A stretch of 64,000 nucleotides of DNA. Origin: Lytechinus pictus. Taxonomy: Eukaryota; Echinodermata; Echinoidea; Temnopleuroida; Toxopneustidae. Numbering within the stretch: position 1 is the first letter of the stretch; every line of letters starts with the position of its first letter. The notes under the pieces were generated by a model. That model did no database searches and was not told where the DNA came from. It worked only from the letters and a program-made list of their open reading frames with translations. Below, in pieces: positions 35,192 through 47,799 of the stretch. The position numbers and the translations under genes are program-made. The stretch spans positions 23,994,501 through 24,058,500 of the forward strand of contig NC_087245.1 in assembly GCF_037042905.1 (NCBI RefSeq). Reading direction: 5' to 3'.

Positions 35192-36024
35192 TATATGAAG
35201 AGCTCACTTGCAAAAGGGGTTAGGTCCATTTTTAATCAAATTTGATTTTTATGTCTTAATGTATAGATGTTTAGTAGCTCTATAAGATGATACCAAAGAA
35301 AAGTTGAAATTCCTATTAAAAAGTGAACTAAAATGGCAAAGAAAAATCACTTTTTTTTCAAAAGGGGTTAGGTCAATTTCAGTTTAGTTGCAAAAGGGGT
35401 TAGGTCCACACAGATTTTTTTTTGGAAAAGAATATCTTTAAAAATATGAAGGCAGGTAGATTTCTCTTATACCCAATTTTATGTTCTCATGGTAGGGTAT
35501 CATGAAAATTCAGTTTCGCGTAAGAATATTGCAATATGGGAGAATTAAAAAAATGATTTTGTTGGAGTGGACCTAACCTCTTTTGCAACTAAACTCTTCT
35601 GAAGAACTCATTTGTCAAACGGGGTTAGGTCCGTTTTTCATAAATGTTATTGTTTTCTGTCTCTAAACCTTTAAATTTTTAGTCACTCTGATGATACCAA
35701 AGACAACTTAAAATTCTAATGAAAACGTGAATGAAAGTGGCAAAGAAAACTCATTTTTTTAATCAAAAGAGATTGGATTCATTTCATTTTACTTGCAAAA
35801 GGGGTTAGGTCCACAATGATACTTTTTTGAAAATATATATATATATAAATTGAAGACAGGTAGATTTCTTTTAAACCCAATTTTATGTTCACATGATAAG
35901 GTAGTACATCATGACAATTTATTTTCTCATAAGATTATTGCAATAAGTGAGAATAAAAAACATGTTTTTTCTCGGAATGGTCCAAAGTGGACCTAACTCC
36001 TTTTGCAACTAAACTCTTCATATA
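35192..36024. mobile_element. 833-bp foldback element with internally duplicated body
   Basis: The ends TATATGAAGAG and CTCTTCATATA are inverted. Just inside lies TTGCAAAAGGGGTTAGGTCCA and its complement. The body is two diverged tandem units of about 405 bp (about 35195-35605 and 35606-36020), each beginning with GAAGA.CTCA.TTG.CAAA.GGGGTTAGGTCC and ending with TGGACCTAAC..CTTTTGCAACTAAACTCTTC. Each unit is therefore itself a complete inverted-repeat element sharing a junction. Confidence 0.75.
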
Positions 36025-36175
36025 GTTTGTGTAACATTTTAGACGACTGATCTGCAGTTTGACCATGGCATGTTTACTATGAGTTCAATACCTATTATGA
36101 TACAAACTGTGACACATATTTCAAGAAGACAGATAGTATAGTTGCTTAAGTGAGATTGGTTAAACAAGATTTAAT

Positions 36176-36330
36176 AATAAAAGTAATAATGATAATAAAA
36201 ATATTACTACTACTACTGCTACTACTACTACTACTACTATTGATGATAATAATAATGATAATACTAATAACAATTATAATGATAATAATTATTGTATTAA
36301 TATTATTAATTATAATAGTAATAGTGGCAA
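36176..36330. repeat. Compound trinucleotide microsatellite (ACT)n / (AAT/GAT)n
   Basis: Runs of ACT at about 36203-36240 pass into GATAATAAT runs. The ORF across it (36150-36380) gives only Leu/Ile stretches and is not a gene. Confidence 0.85.
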
Positions 36331-36572
36331 CTTACAACTCGTCCAAGAAAAAATGTCCCTCTGGCATAGGGCTGCATTAATTCCAAAATATGGTATTATT
36401 CTAAACTAAATGTATAGGACTAGAAAGGTTATTTCATAATTTTATGAAAATTTCATTGGTCTCGCTTCAGCATTTTTGAATACAAACTCTGTTACGTAAC
36501 AGTGGTGCATTTCAGCTTATTCCAAGTTTGCATCACTGCCGTATTCGGTATTTCTGTATTGTCCTTGGCATG

Positions 36573-36803
36573 TTAACCCCCATTGTTACATCTAGGAGAT
36601 GAGCAGGGACATTTCCCTGATCTATCCAGGCTCATCAAATCAAACACTTGACCGTGTTTAGAAGGGCATGAAACATCCAGAATGAAGTTTGTTTGATGAT
36701 TGATAGGGGAATCAGCGCAAGAAAATTTAAATGATGGATAAGTACTATTAGGTGTACAATGAAGGCAAACCACAAGTGTATCACGCTTTGCGATAGCGAA
36801 CAT
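36573..36803 (-). CDS. Small Cys-rich hypothetical ORF, 76 aa
   Basis: The 76-aa frame contains six cysteines, including CPCSSPRC near its end, and one N-x-S/T site (PNSTYPS). It has no clear signal peptide and no good splice donor follows. I do not recognise it. It may be chance. Confidence 0.15.
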   Translation of the reverse strand: MFAIAKRDTLVVCLHCTPNSTYPSFKFSCADSPINHQTNFILDVSCPSKHGQVFDLMSLDRSGKCPCSSPRCNNGG

Positions 36804-39040
36804 TACTAGCGGAAATAAACTTTTTTATTCAAACAAGCACATTTACAGTGAATTAATTTGACCTTAACTTGACGTAATTTAGTAACAAAAATAACAAGGA
36901 GAACAAGCTGTCCATCAAGAATATTGGAAAACTCGTCCAAGAAAGTCTGAAACTGTGTTAGACTATAGGTGGACGATACATATTGATGAGACGCAACAAA
37001 AGATTGTTGGGGGAGGGAGGGGGGGGGGATGAAATAAGAAAAAAAAGCATAAAAGCTAGGTCCCTAGATCTTAACCTAAAGAGCGACAAAGATGCTGAAG
37101 TTTCATTTTTTGTGTCCGATTTTTCGTATTTGATTGAATTCGACGGATGAATCATGTTATTCTGAAATATTTTTTTCCTCCGTGATAAACCATTGTTGGC
37201 TGATTATGCATAATACCAAGGAGGAAGACTAGAGCCACTATTTAAAGGTGAAAAGAGGACAGAGTGGGGGGGGGGGGACATTTTAGCAAAATCTTTCAAA
37301 GGCATTGGGCTTCTATTTTTATTAGAACTCTTGACATCTTCAGGCTTCAAAAGTGAATCTTTGAGGGTATTTCTTCCACCTCCCGCCGCACATTTTCATA
37401 AATAATTAATTCAGACGCATAAATTCAGTTCGCTTTATTGTTTATCCTTTAATTTGATTTCGACAATCAAACTTTTCTACACCAGCGAATACAGATATAA
37501 ACTTATCACGGAAATGTGATTAACATTGCACATAAATCCTCAACATAATAAAAACTGCATTATTTCAGAAAAATACGACATAGGTCATGGGCCTGGGGAT
37601 GATTTTTGAAGTTGGTGCTGGTTTGTAACAAAAATTATATGACATGCAAAAATAGGTATTCACATTCTACATTTTAGAATACCAACCTGATTTCCAGGGG
37701 GAGCTGCCCAAGGTGATGCCTATGCAGCACCCCAGACAAATCTTGGGGGTGCTTCAGCACCCTCGCTTCCCAGGGCCATGATGACATAGATGTGAAAGTT
37801 TGGAAAGGGACGAAAAAGATGAGACTGAAAAGGGAAAGAAATGGAACAAGAGACAAAAGGACAAGATCGAGTTATAAATGCTTGGAAGGAGAGGATATTA
37901 TATGGATAGCAAAGATGAGACGGAAATTAAAACAAAAAAGAAAAATCTAAAGGAAGAAAAGGCTTAAAAAACGTTTAACATCATAAAAACAAGCCCAGAT
38001 CGGACTAATTATAAAAAAATAATGGTAAGAAAAAGCAAAACAATAAACTCAACGTTTGTTTAATAGTATCGTCCTGTACAAAAGTATATATAAAAAAATA
38101 TATATTGTTTATATTTACATTCTGAGTTGTGTTTTCACAGCTCAATCTTCAGGGGGCAACCTTATATAAGTTTCTGGTCATCGGCACGATCAGTTGATTT
38201 TCTGCAATAAGCATGATAAGTTCGTAGTGTTGTAAAACTGATGCACTTTTTATATAGTTTCTTATTTATCCCTTTTGATTTGTACTGCCTAATACATTGC
38301 AGAGTATCATACAGGTATAAGCTTATCGATTTTGATTTGTATTACCTCCTACTTTGTAGAGTGTACAGTTGTACATACACACATTTATATACATTCTATT
38401 GAATGACAAATTAAATCAAACAAATATTATATGAAAAGATATTACATCGTCTAATTGTGATGTATTGCTGTTTTGAATTGTACTATGTGAATTAAAACAT
38501 GTGATAGAGAGAGAATGGTTGAATAGATTGGTGATTTCAATGAGCTAATAGCACTAATTTATCTACAAAATTGTGACCAGACGTCCTCAAAAGAAACAAT
38601 ATTACAGCAAAAATGCACCTTTTTTGTGAATTTGAGCAGTCCATTTTTTGTCTTTTTGTCCAGCATAACGTTTAAATTAAAGATTGATATCAGTATTAGT
38701 CCCTAACTGGCAATAAATCATTGTATGCATGTATAACTAGTCAATACAACATTTTGAATACAGCAAATGATAGGCATAATTGTCCTTTTCAATGTAAGAA
38801 TGTTCAAGAAAACGAAATATATGTTAAAACTGGTAACAAATATATGCAACCCGAGTAGAAAACTTCACAGCTCGTAAAATACTAAGCTATGCACGTTCAA
38901 TTTTACTCCTCTTCCGTATTCCAGTGTTAGTTGTTCCTTTTCTGACAAGTTTTAGGATATATCTTGCAACATACACACATCAGTTTGCCCTCATGTAAGG
39001 CTTTCGTAAACGCGACGTAAAGAACATGTATTTCAATCGT
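36804..39040. other. Intergenic, 3' of LRR gene 2
   Basis: AT-rich sequence with G-runs near 37020 and 37266. No gene was recognised. A short palindromic phrase at 37739-37765 (GGGGGTGCTTCAGCACCCTCG) is a possible repeat remnant. Confidence 0.4.
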
Positions 39041-40849
39041 TCACACATGCTGAGGTTTGGGTTTTTCATCCTTCGTCTTTTCACGTTTCTTGTTACGTCT
39101 TCTTTGAAGCACAGGACGAAAAACAAATACGGCAAGGAACAAACCGATGGCAAAGAGTGCAATGGAGGCAATGGTCAATACAACAATGAGCGTTATGATC
39201 TCTGGAGGAAATCCTCCAGAGGGAGCAACCTGTTCTACTTCTGGACCCTCCTTATCGGTATCTTGTCCACTTTGGAAGAACTTTTTCGGCTTCTCCGTTA
39301 TGTCTGGAATAAGCGGCGTAGAAGCGATGCAGAGACTGGTGTAAGAGACAATGTGTGTATCAGCCCTTGATGAAGGCTGTTTACAAGTCACTCCTTTGTT
39401 AGAAATCGATATCAATGTCTCACGGAAGTGGTCCAAGGAACAGTCACAGTTCCAAGGATTACCCTTAGCGTCTATCTCGTCCAGGGAGGCAAGTTCGTGC
39501 TGTTCCAAAGGAAGGGTTGTCAGATCGTTGCTTGAGATGTTGAGGGAGGTAAGCTCGCTGAAGGAAAAGGTACCTGCAGATATGCTTGTCAAACCGTTGG
39601 AGGCTACATTAATCGTCTTCAAGTTCCTCAGACCTTGGAACGTGTCTCTTGACAGTACGCGGAGCTGGTTCCTTGAGAGGTCAATGTATTTTAGTCCTGC
39701 AACACCTCTGAATGTGCTACCTGAGATTTCCTGTAGTCTGTTGCCAGCCAGCAGCAGTCGTTGCAATTTAGATAGACCATGGAAGACACCCTCATCCAGA
39801 TGATCCAACTGGTTGTCATCCAAGTACAGCATCTCAATCTGAGGTACTTCCTGAAAGACCCCCGACTCTATTGTTTCGATCCGGTTACCTGTCAGATACA
39901 CCCATCTCAGGCTATCCGTATCATTTAAGGAGTGTTCTGGTAGTACAGTGATGACATTGAACATGAGATTGATGCTTTTCAGCCGTTTAGCTCCGCCGAA
40001 AGAGTTTGCCTGTACCTGTGAATATAGAAAACAAAAAAATGTCACAATGAATACATCATTCGATTATTGTTCTTAATCACGCGTTGTCCAAATCAGCTTG
40101 AAGAGAGCTTTGAATACAAAACAATACAATGGCGAAAAGGAAACGCGTAAGTCATCTCTTATTTCCGTGTTCTTACAAAATGCTGCATCAAGGTATTTCT
40201 TGGTCAAATCCAATTAACGTTCAGTAAAGTTACTATCGTCTAATCATAAAAGGATCATCTTAGTTTTGATCAATTATTTGTATTCAACTTTGCGTTGGAT
40301 ACAAATCGATCACATCTAGTAAATACGGTCATTGACGTTTAAGAAATAATTGTGCATGACGGAAGGTCCAGTAGAATAATCAGATAAACTAACTCTAGAT
40401 AAAGCAAGAAAATGTTTTAAAATGCATTTTTTTTCAACCATCCGTTGTTCATTTCGGGGGAGCTGCCACAGGACAACATCAAACGCATAAATTGAGAGCT
40501 ACCTAATTATCAATTATGAATTCTATCTAAATCGATAAGTTAAAAGTTAGTTCAATACCGTTGTAACTTGGCTTCCCAGTATCTGGAGATACTTCAAATG
40601 ATGGAAAGGACTGAAAACTCTGCTAGGAACCTCCGAAATGTTGTTCCTGTTCAGGTTCAGAGCCTTCGAGCCGACGCACTCCTCCGGGATACGACGCAGG
40701 TGTCTGCTGGAACAGTCTGCATCTCTGGCCCAGGGGACATAGTGACACAGCTGACCACAAGTTGTAGCTGCCGCAGGGGTAGTCGCCAGGTAAGAAACAA
40801 GGCCAAACAGGAGACACAGATGGTTGAACATGATTCTCATCTTGGACAT
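39041..40849 (-). CDS. LRR transmembrane protein, shorter paralogue (two coding exons, 421 aa)
   Basis: Exons on the minus strand are 40849..40559 and 40015..39041, joined in phase 0 across a 543-bp intron (donor ACG-GTATTG, rather weak; acceptor TATTCACAG). Residues 1-28 are a signal peptide with three possible starts (Met1, 4, 7). The LRR N-cap has Cys31, 35, 46 and 58 with PWARDADCSSRHLRRIPEEC, close to the N-cap of the gene at 15029..19793. About nine LRRs occupy 62-280. The C-cap has NPWNCDCSLDHF, Cys308 and Cys326. A linker rich in Lys/Asp/Glu precedes the membrane span (369-395), followed by a 26-residue strongly basic tail ending KPKPQHV. There is no tyrosine in the tail, so no ITIM. 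It is likely a cell-surface recognition protein; partner and pathway are unknown. Confidence 0.88.
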
Positions 40850-41712
40850 CTTAATTCTATTATTAAAAAAATGGTACGGGAAGAGACAAGATTACGATTG
40901 CCGAATAGCAAAGACAGAGGATGTAAAAGCCTTCTTGACTCCTTGAGGAATTGATAGGAATGTTCTATTAAAAAATCGTAGAATAAGTTATTGAACCCTA
41001 TCTATTGATATATATATATACACATATATCAACTATTTCTGAGTATACTTGAACGCGAAAGAAATAAATTGTTTTTACCTTTATCAAAAAAAGAGAGAAA
41101 ATTCGAAATCAAATACATAAATAGGCTATTTTGAGCTTCGGTAATCAGGGTAATATCAATCAATGAAGTCATCAAGTCATTACTTCAGAGAACAATGCAA
41201 AGTTATCTGATCTTTATGAGGATGATGAGAGGGCGATCACAATCATATTTGCCTTATACATGTTTAAGGGAAAACATAAAAAATTTAGAGAGTAGTGCGT
41301 GGGATATACTGATCACCTTTATTGGGGAATACCAGAGGTATGTAGCACAACATTTGAGGGGCAGGACATGGCTAATGGGGCAATTTTTCATGATCGAATA
41401 ATGGCCGGGGGTGGGGCAGGGGAGTGCGCTCAAGCTCCTCCTCCCCATCTATACCCTGGTGGGGGAATACCTATGTCTTTAACCTCTTTTAATTTTGGTT
41501 TATTCACTTTTTTGTCAATTTTTTAGTGTGGTTAAATTGATTAAATGGTTACAACATGGTGGATGTCATTGTTTCCTTGCTGGCCTGATGTAGTAATCGT
41601 CGGGTTCATCCCCGAGTTTGTCAGAACTTCTTTATCGATGTTTCGTTGAAATCGTTCTGCCACAGCGGGATCGGAAGGTGTTTGTTTGGTTGTTCATCGT
41701 AATAAACTCTTT
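40850..41712. other. 5' region of LRR gene 2; no further gene
   Basis: A possible 5' acceptor (TTTTTTTAATAATAG at about 40860-40875 on the minus strand) suggests an upstream leader exon that was not located. A short TA run lies at about 41009-41030, and a G/C-rich patch at 41400-41465 resembles the G-tract elements. Confidence 0.4.
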
Positions 41713-41992
41713 GGCCCGTATTGTGATAGCAGGTTTAAAGTTGTGGTTAAGTATGGAAGGCCAAAAGTATCAAAATTTTTATTAAGTTGTATGTTTCTTA
41801 TGTTTACTGTGCTCTTTCCTGATTCATCGATGGTGAAGACAATCATCTATTTATACTTCCTAGACAATTATGAATGATTTGATAGCCAAATGAGCTGAAG
41901 TATGATATCTCTACTGATAGTAATTTATGTAAAAATTGGCTATCCATACTTAAACCTGAGTTTAAGTTAAACCTGCTATCAGAATACGGGCC
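41713..41992. mobile_element. 280-bp MITE with GGCCCGTATT termini
   Basis: GGCCCGTATTGTGATAGCAGGTTTAA at the left is mirrored by TTAAACCTGCTATCAGAATACGGGCC at the right. TTT flanks both ends and could be a 3-bp target duplication of the Harbinger type (tentative). There is no ORF. Confidence 0.75.
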
Positions 41993-43347
41993 TTTCTCTT
42001 TGTCTCTATTATGCTTTTCCTTTTTTAATCTTGACCTACGATCCCTGAAAGTAGAATAGAGGGTAAGACACGTGTGCCCTAGTCCCAATGGCGTAGCTAG
42101 TCAAAGTAATGCGTACGTGCATGGAATCTAAATAGTCGCGAGTCAGCCCGGGAGGGTGTAAATAAGTAGGCCTACTTGAACATTAAAGAATGAAATATCA
42201 ATTTTATAAAAGATATTAACGTTATATCCTGAAAAAGAATCTTCACCTTTTACCATTGCCTTTTCCACTTTCTCTTCTTTGTATTTTTCTCTCTCGGTCG
42301 TTTGACTTCGTGGTGGGTTCGGGGGTGCCCCCCATCTTTATACGAAAATGTTTTTGGTGCTTTTCTCACTAATACCCCCCCCCCCCCCCCAAAAAAAAAA
42401 AAGGAAAGGAAAAACAAAACAACTGAGTGACTCCCGTACCTGCAATTGCGACATTATTTTATAAAGTCATACAGCTTAATTGGTTTCATGGTCTATCTCC
42501 TTTTTTCAATGATTTCCATTTCTTATGAGGCTGTTTGGCAGATTTACGACATATGGTCGCTAGTTTGCACCATAATGTCGTGAGGTTAGTTTCCTTTGGT
42601 ACAATGATCTGGAATTAAATGGCAAAATTGCATCACACAATATAATGAGTTGTAAAAAAAACAGGGACTATTCAGGGGCATTATGGACTGTTATACAGGC
42701 CTTTAATTGTCCCGTTAGTCACGTTCTTGAAACCATATAGATCATGTAGATAGTGCGGCTATTTCAGTATAGATCTACATTATATACGTTTGTTTATTTT
42801 TGTACTTGCGCAGTGCAAATATATTCGTGCATTGTGCAAAAAATGAACCATATTGAATCGATCAAGAGTCAATGTTTTACAACCATACATTAAAACACGA
42901 ATTAAATACACACATTCAAAGCAAATATAAAAAGAGTCATACAAACGACCGAGGGGGAGGGGAGGGATTCGCACCACCCCCACACGTCGCACAATGTCGT
43001 CTGCTTTTATTTTCCCTTTTCCTGCTTTTGCTGACCGTCACCGTCATACTAATAGGAATAGGAGCAAAATGTCGACGGTTTATTTCGGTGAACTATTTTT
43101 TGTGTGCTATTCAGATTTAACAGGCGGATGTGAATGTGTCGACATTTTTTTTTTCTCTTTTATAATATTTTCGAGAAATAACATTTCGACTTATTCTACC
43201 TCCGTTGTCATGGTTGTCGACCAATTAAATTTTTAACAAAACTATAGGCCGAAATGAAGCAAAGAATGGACTGCGTGCAGACCGCCTTCTTGATCTGACT
43301 CTGAGTAATAGGCCTACTATTTGTGTGGTTATTGGAAAACGAAAGCA
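41993..43347. other. No gene recognised; C/A homopolymer
   Basis: CAATGGCGTAGCTAG at about 42087 followed downstream by a C-run/A-run (42366-42402) looks like a truncated CAGTGGCG-type element. The remaining sequence shows no coding signal. Confidence 0.4.
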
Positions 43348-43821
43348 TTATAACTGCATATACTTTGTACTTACTACAGTGTTACTAGTGAGTAGCGCAG
43401 CTATTAGATACAAGATGTTATACAGATCCTTGAAAAGTTGAAACAACCAATAATCAGCTTCTTCATATGCCACAAACCCGTGACTCGCTCGTATTGTATC
43501 GACAACAAAGAGTCTCCATTTGAACAGACTGTTCCCAGGCCAACTTGGACGTGCTCCAGTTCGAATTTCGTAGAGCAGCGTTTTGTGTTTCTTGCGTTCG
43601 CTGCGTGGGTCCGTTATAGACGAATCGCTATACATGTGTTGAAAAAGGGTCTTTCGTTCGACCCCTTTTGTTCTCAACTCATGCAGAGGCGTACTGAAAA
43701 AACGTGATAGTGGGCGTTGCAACACCACACAGTGTAGAGGCAGAGTCACTAATGGTTCTGTTACCTGTGTATTACAGAGCCAGGTTAATGGTGTCTGAGT
43801 GCAGTAATTCATATATTTCAC
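43348..43821 (-). CDS. Hypothetical ORF, 157 aa
   Basis: This is one of the longest frames in the window not explained by an LRR gene or repeat. It has mixed composition with a basic centre (DPRSERKKHK), a Trp/aromatic stretch (YWLFQLFKDLYNILYLIA) that is weakly membrane-like, and no signal peptide. The middle part is GC-richer than its neighbours. I do not recognise the product, no supporting splice sites stand out, and an old transposon fragment or chance frame is possible. Confidence 0.25.
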   Translation of the reverse strand: MKYMNYCTQTPLTWLCNTQVTEPLVTLPLHCVVLQRPLSRFFSTPLHELRTKGVERKTLFQHMYSDSSITDPRSERKKHKTLLYEIRTGARPSWPGNSLFKWRLFVVDTIRASHGFVAYEEADYWLFQLFKDLYNILYLIAALLTSNTVVSTKYMQL

Positions 43822-44190
43822 ATTTTCTTACAAACTAAACTTTCCATTTTCACAATTGCAAACAGCTAAATATTTACAAATAGGACATGTTAATCATCAA
43901 GAGCACACGGGCCCATATTGAACTCGGACTTCAAACTCTGGCTCTCAGTCGAAAGTTGTGGTTTAAATAGAATGGAATTAAGTCAATTAAGCCCATTAAG
44001 ACACAAATCTTTGACAGAACTCACAGAAGAGGTTTGGTTTCTTAGCATTTAACATCCAAATCATTCATAAACAGATAAATGTGTGCTGGTAAATAAGACA
44101 GTTGTCTTCACCATTGAAAAGAATGAGTAAAGACCACAGTAAAGATAAGAAACATACACTATATTATAAACACAGTTTGGCTTCCCTTAA
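43822..44190. other. No feature recognised
   Basis: AT-rich sequence. GGGCCCATATTG at about 43909 resembles the end of the GGCCCGTATT element at 41713, without a partner end. Confidence 0.35.
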
Positions 44191-44784
44191 AGGGGAATCC
44201 AACCCAATTAAAAACTTGTTTTTATAAGAAAAAGAAAAATCAGACAAGTCGATAGGTGAAAGTTTGAACAGTATTGGACAAACAACAAGAAAGTTATACA
44301 TTTTTAAAAGTTGTAAATATTGGTAATCACTATACCCATGGAGACTTCAAATTGGCCGCATATGGGATGTCATAGTGATGTAAGGCAAGGACTACTCTTC
44401 CATGTACTCCAATACATATTATGGCTAAAATGTCATTTTCCCAAAAGTTTTATTTCAAATTACATTTTTCTTTAATGAGGACATAAAACAATATACTACC
44501 TGGGTTATATTTAGATTACTGCCCCAGGGGAATGGGTACTTAGGAGAAAACCACAAATCCCTGATAATAAAGTACATGGCCTATGGGAAAGTTGTCCTTG
44601 CCTCTTGTCATAATTTACTTACCCAGTTGCCAATTTGAAATCTACATACTATTAATGATCTCAAGTTTAAAGCAGCTATAACTTTCTTATTGCTTGTCCG
44701 ATTTCTTTCAAACTTTCACCATTCTGTTTAATTGATTTTTCTCCTTCCTAACACAACATTTTATGGCCAAGGTTGGATTCCCCT
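44191..44784. mobile_element. 594-bp non-autonomous TTAA-type element
   Basis: AGGGGAATCCAACC and its complement GGTTGGATTCCCCT bound the element. TTAA precedes (44187-44190) and follows (44785-44788). The inverted similarity extends inward (CAAGCAATAAGAAAGTTATA-type words). There is no transposase. Confidence 0.82.
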
Positions 44785-46139
44785 TTAATTTGGCACAGAG
44801 TTGTTACACCATCAAAGTGGAGACGTCATAATAATACTGGTCACTGAGTCATCTCTTTGATTCATAGTCCAGTCAATATAGGGTTTGACCCACCACTAAT
44901 TGCAACACGAGATATTCCACTGCAATGCTTTCAAGGAAGGTCCCCTAAACAACATACTAAAAGTCCCAAGAAATCCAAGCAGTGGAAATTTATTAAATTT
45001 GCATGTTATGCAAATTAGCCATAAAAAGTAAGAAAAATAAGGAAAATAGCCCAAAGATTACAAATTGAGTGTCCAAAACAATTTAATTTGAGCGAAAATT
45101 CATGATGAATAACTGTATTCAATGTTTTTTGTCAAAAGTGCAAAAAAATCTAAATGATTTGCATAATATGCAAATAAGCATCCTTATATGGAAAAATGTG
45201 TAGGTATTGTGATTTTTCTCTCATTATCTGCTTAAAAATTTCATTAATGTTGGAATTTACATGCTGCTATCACTAAGGACGTTGAATACATTTGTATTCA
45301 GCTTAGTGTCTGTAGTGTAATTTGCATATTATGCAAATAAAAGTATCTAACATGTTATAAATATTCAAGAAAACACACTGGTGATACATCCCTCAAAAAT
45401 TACAAGTAGATTATCTATTGAAATTGGAATATGGCAATACCTTACAGGAAGGTTTCCTAAACACCATATTAAAAGTCCTTAAATATACAAGCATATGGGA
45501 AAATCACAAAATTTGCATTTTATGCAAATTAGCCATAATAAATTACAAATAAGGAAAATAATCCAAATATTGGAAATCAATACGAATTGAACTGAAGCCC
45601 ATGACAAGTTTTACAAATTTAATTATGTTTTAGATAAAAAATCGTAAATAAATCTACCTCATTTGCATATATATGAGCATCTTTATATGGAAAAAGTCCA
45701 GAAATTTTAATTTTTCTCACAAAAACAGTTATGAAAACATTTCAGTCTAGATCAATATGATTTGATCACTAAGAATGGCAAATACATTAATAATCAGCTT
45801 AATATCTGAAGTGTAATTTACATATTATGCAAATAAGCATCCGACATGTTATAAATATTCAAGGAAACACATAAGTGATACTTTCCTCTAAAATTCCATG
45901 TAGATTATGTGTATTAACCATGATGACCTTAATTCCCTACACTTCTTGCTTGGTTGATATTGAGTTTTGTCACGAGCAGTTACCCCACTCATATTGTACA
46001 ATGATGAATCAATTCTACATGGATCCCACTGCTTGAATGTTTCATTATTTCCATCCAAGACTTGCTCTCTTCTTGACTTTGTATAGAGACTTTGCGTTTC
46101 TTGCGAGTATAGTCCACGCTAGCAACTCCTGGATTGCCA

Positions 46140-46690
46140 AGTGATCAGCACAAGATGTCACACCCGTACAAATAAAAGCCCATTAGCTTCGAATATTTGG
46201 TCCTTGTAGCACACCAATTAGCTTATAAACTTGGGGTCCTTGTATTTAAAGCGCTTAACGATAAATCTCCACCCTACATCTCAGAGCTCTTATCTCAGCA
46301 TAGACCAACACGCAGTCTCAGATCAGCAGCTCAAGCATTGCTGAGGGAATCTCTCAGCCACACAACCTGGGGTGACAGAGCCTTCTACATCTCTGGACCA
46401 AAGCTGTGGAATAGCCTTCCCCAATTTATCAGGAGAGCAGAGACCCAATCAACTTTTGAGTCTTACCTGAAGACCTTTCTGTTCCCCACTCCAACATTAT
46501 CCCAAGACAAGAATAACTCAATTGTAGCATTACTAGGACAGTACTTGAACTGAATGATGATCCTAAGCACTGTTTGAAGACATTGAAATTTGTGAGATAT
46601 TTCCTATTTTTGAGCAAGCGCCATGAGCGCCCAGCTGAGGCGGATACCGACGCTTTACAAGAACCCATCATCATCATCATCATCACTTGT
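46140..46690 (+). pseudogene. 5'-truncated LINE tail (L2/CR1-like) with ATC-repeat 3' end
   Basis: The frame from 46197 to 46553 reads KLGVLVFKALNDKSPPYISEL, LLSQHRPTRSLRSAAQALL, GDRAFYISGPKLWNSLP and FESYLKTFLF. This is the C-terminal tail of many LINE ORF2 proteins of the CR1/L2 group. The element ends near 46690 in a (CAT)n simple repeat, typical of L2-like 3' ends. It lies inside the 4.0 kb element, so it inserted there or was captured. Confidence 0.72.
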
Positions 46691-47799
46691 CTTGGTGGTG
46701 AATATGAGTACTTGCTTGGATCACAAGATCTCTAGGCATGCTTAATAAGAGTAACAATGGGCATTTGCCTATACGAGCGACATGAAAGCCATTCATAAAT
46801 TCATGATGAAGGCTTAAAGTGCATTATAGGCATCTTTCTCAGATACAGGAATCGTAATTAGACGTTCTTGCTGAATCCAGTTGCTGCTTCATGTTGAAGC
46901 ATCCATTTTCTGTTCTCTCCTCTTTGATAAATCTCCTATGGCAACCATCTCAAAATATTAAAGCTATAGTTTCTAAGTAAGTCGTATGCAAATAATAATA
47001 TTAATTTCCTGATATGTATGGTAAACATAAATTCCTCAGTGAGACAATGAACAAACCAGATGGAGAACTAAGCCAGATTATTGCCTTTCCAACAAGAGGA
47101 CACAACATAATGGAACACCCTTAACATCACCATCAAATACCATCCAACATTGATTAGACAGTGTGTACCACTTCCAAGATTTATTTGCCACAATGTGCTA
47201 CTCATGGGTATACTGTGAGGTTATCCAGAGGAATAAACATTTTATGGTACGACTAAGGATGTTCTTCTGGAGGAATGCTGACTTTAATAGTGTCATGCAG
47301 ATGTACTTTGGACAATCATACAACTCTCTGTACTGAAATCCGACAAGTCGAGCATAGGAGACTGAATGCCAATCAAGAGGAATTTAACAAGAACACACCG
47401 TTAACCATGTCTTCTTCCGACACAAGTTGCCTCAATGAGAGAATGGACATAAGTTGTGTCGGAAGATGTCAAGAGTTTCAGAGAAAGTCTAGGAAGGCTT
47501 GCACATTTTAGAGCTCCAAAAGCATCAGTAAGGTAAAGCTCAGAATTGCTACAATGCATTAAAGAGGACCATAAGAGGGTTTGTAGTCAAGCCTATAATA
47601 CATAATTTGTTGACCGGATTGACAATGATCCAGGCTGTAACAATTAGCATGTTGGGAGCCCTTAATATCAATAGATATGACTACATTGGAATATCATTAT
47701 TAAAGGAAGGCAAAGATTTTTAGTCTTAGTATTCACCACTGATCATGATGATGATGACGCTGAAGTCCTGGGACCCAGTCCTGACCCAGATATGGCCAG
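46691..47799. other. Interior of the 4 kb element, unexplained
   Basis: No clear domain was recognised. A 13-bp inverted pair TCTTCCGACACAA / TTGTGTCGGAAGA lies at about 47411-47468. The ORF at 47275-47511 spans it and is unassigned. Confidence 0.35.

Noticed and set aside
36150..36380. 76-aa ORF of Leu/Ile runs, looking like a membrane protein
   Set aside because: It is a translation of the ACT/AAT microsatellite.
39351..39803. 150-aa plus-strand ORF
   Set aside because: It is antisense to the LRR exon of the gene at 39041-40849; leucine-rich codons leave the opposite strand open.
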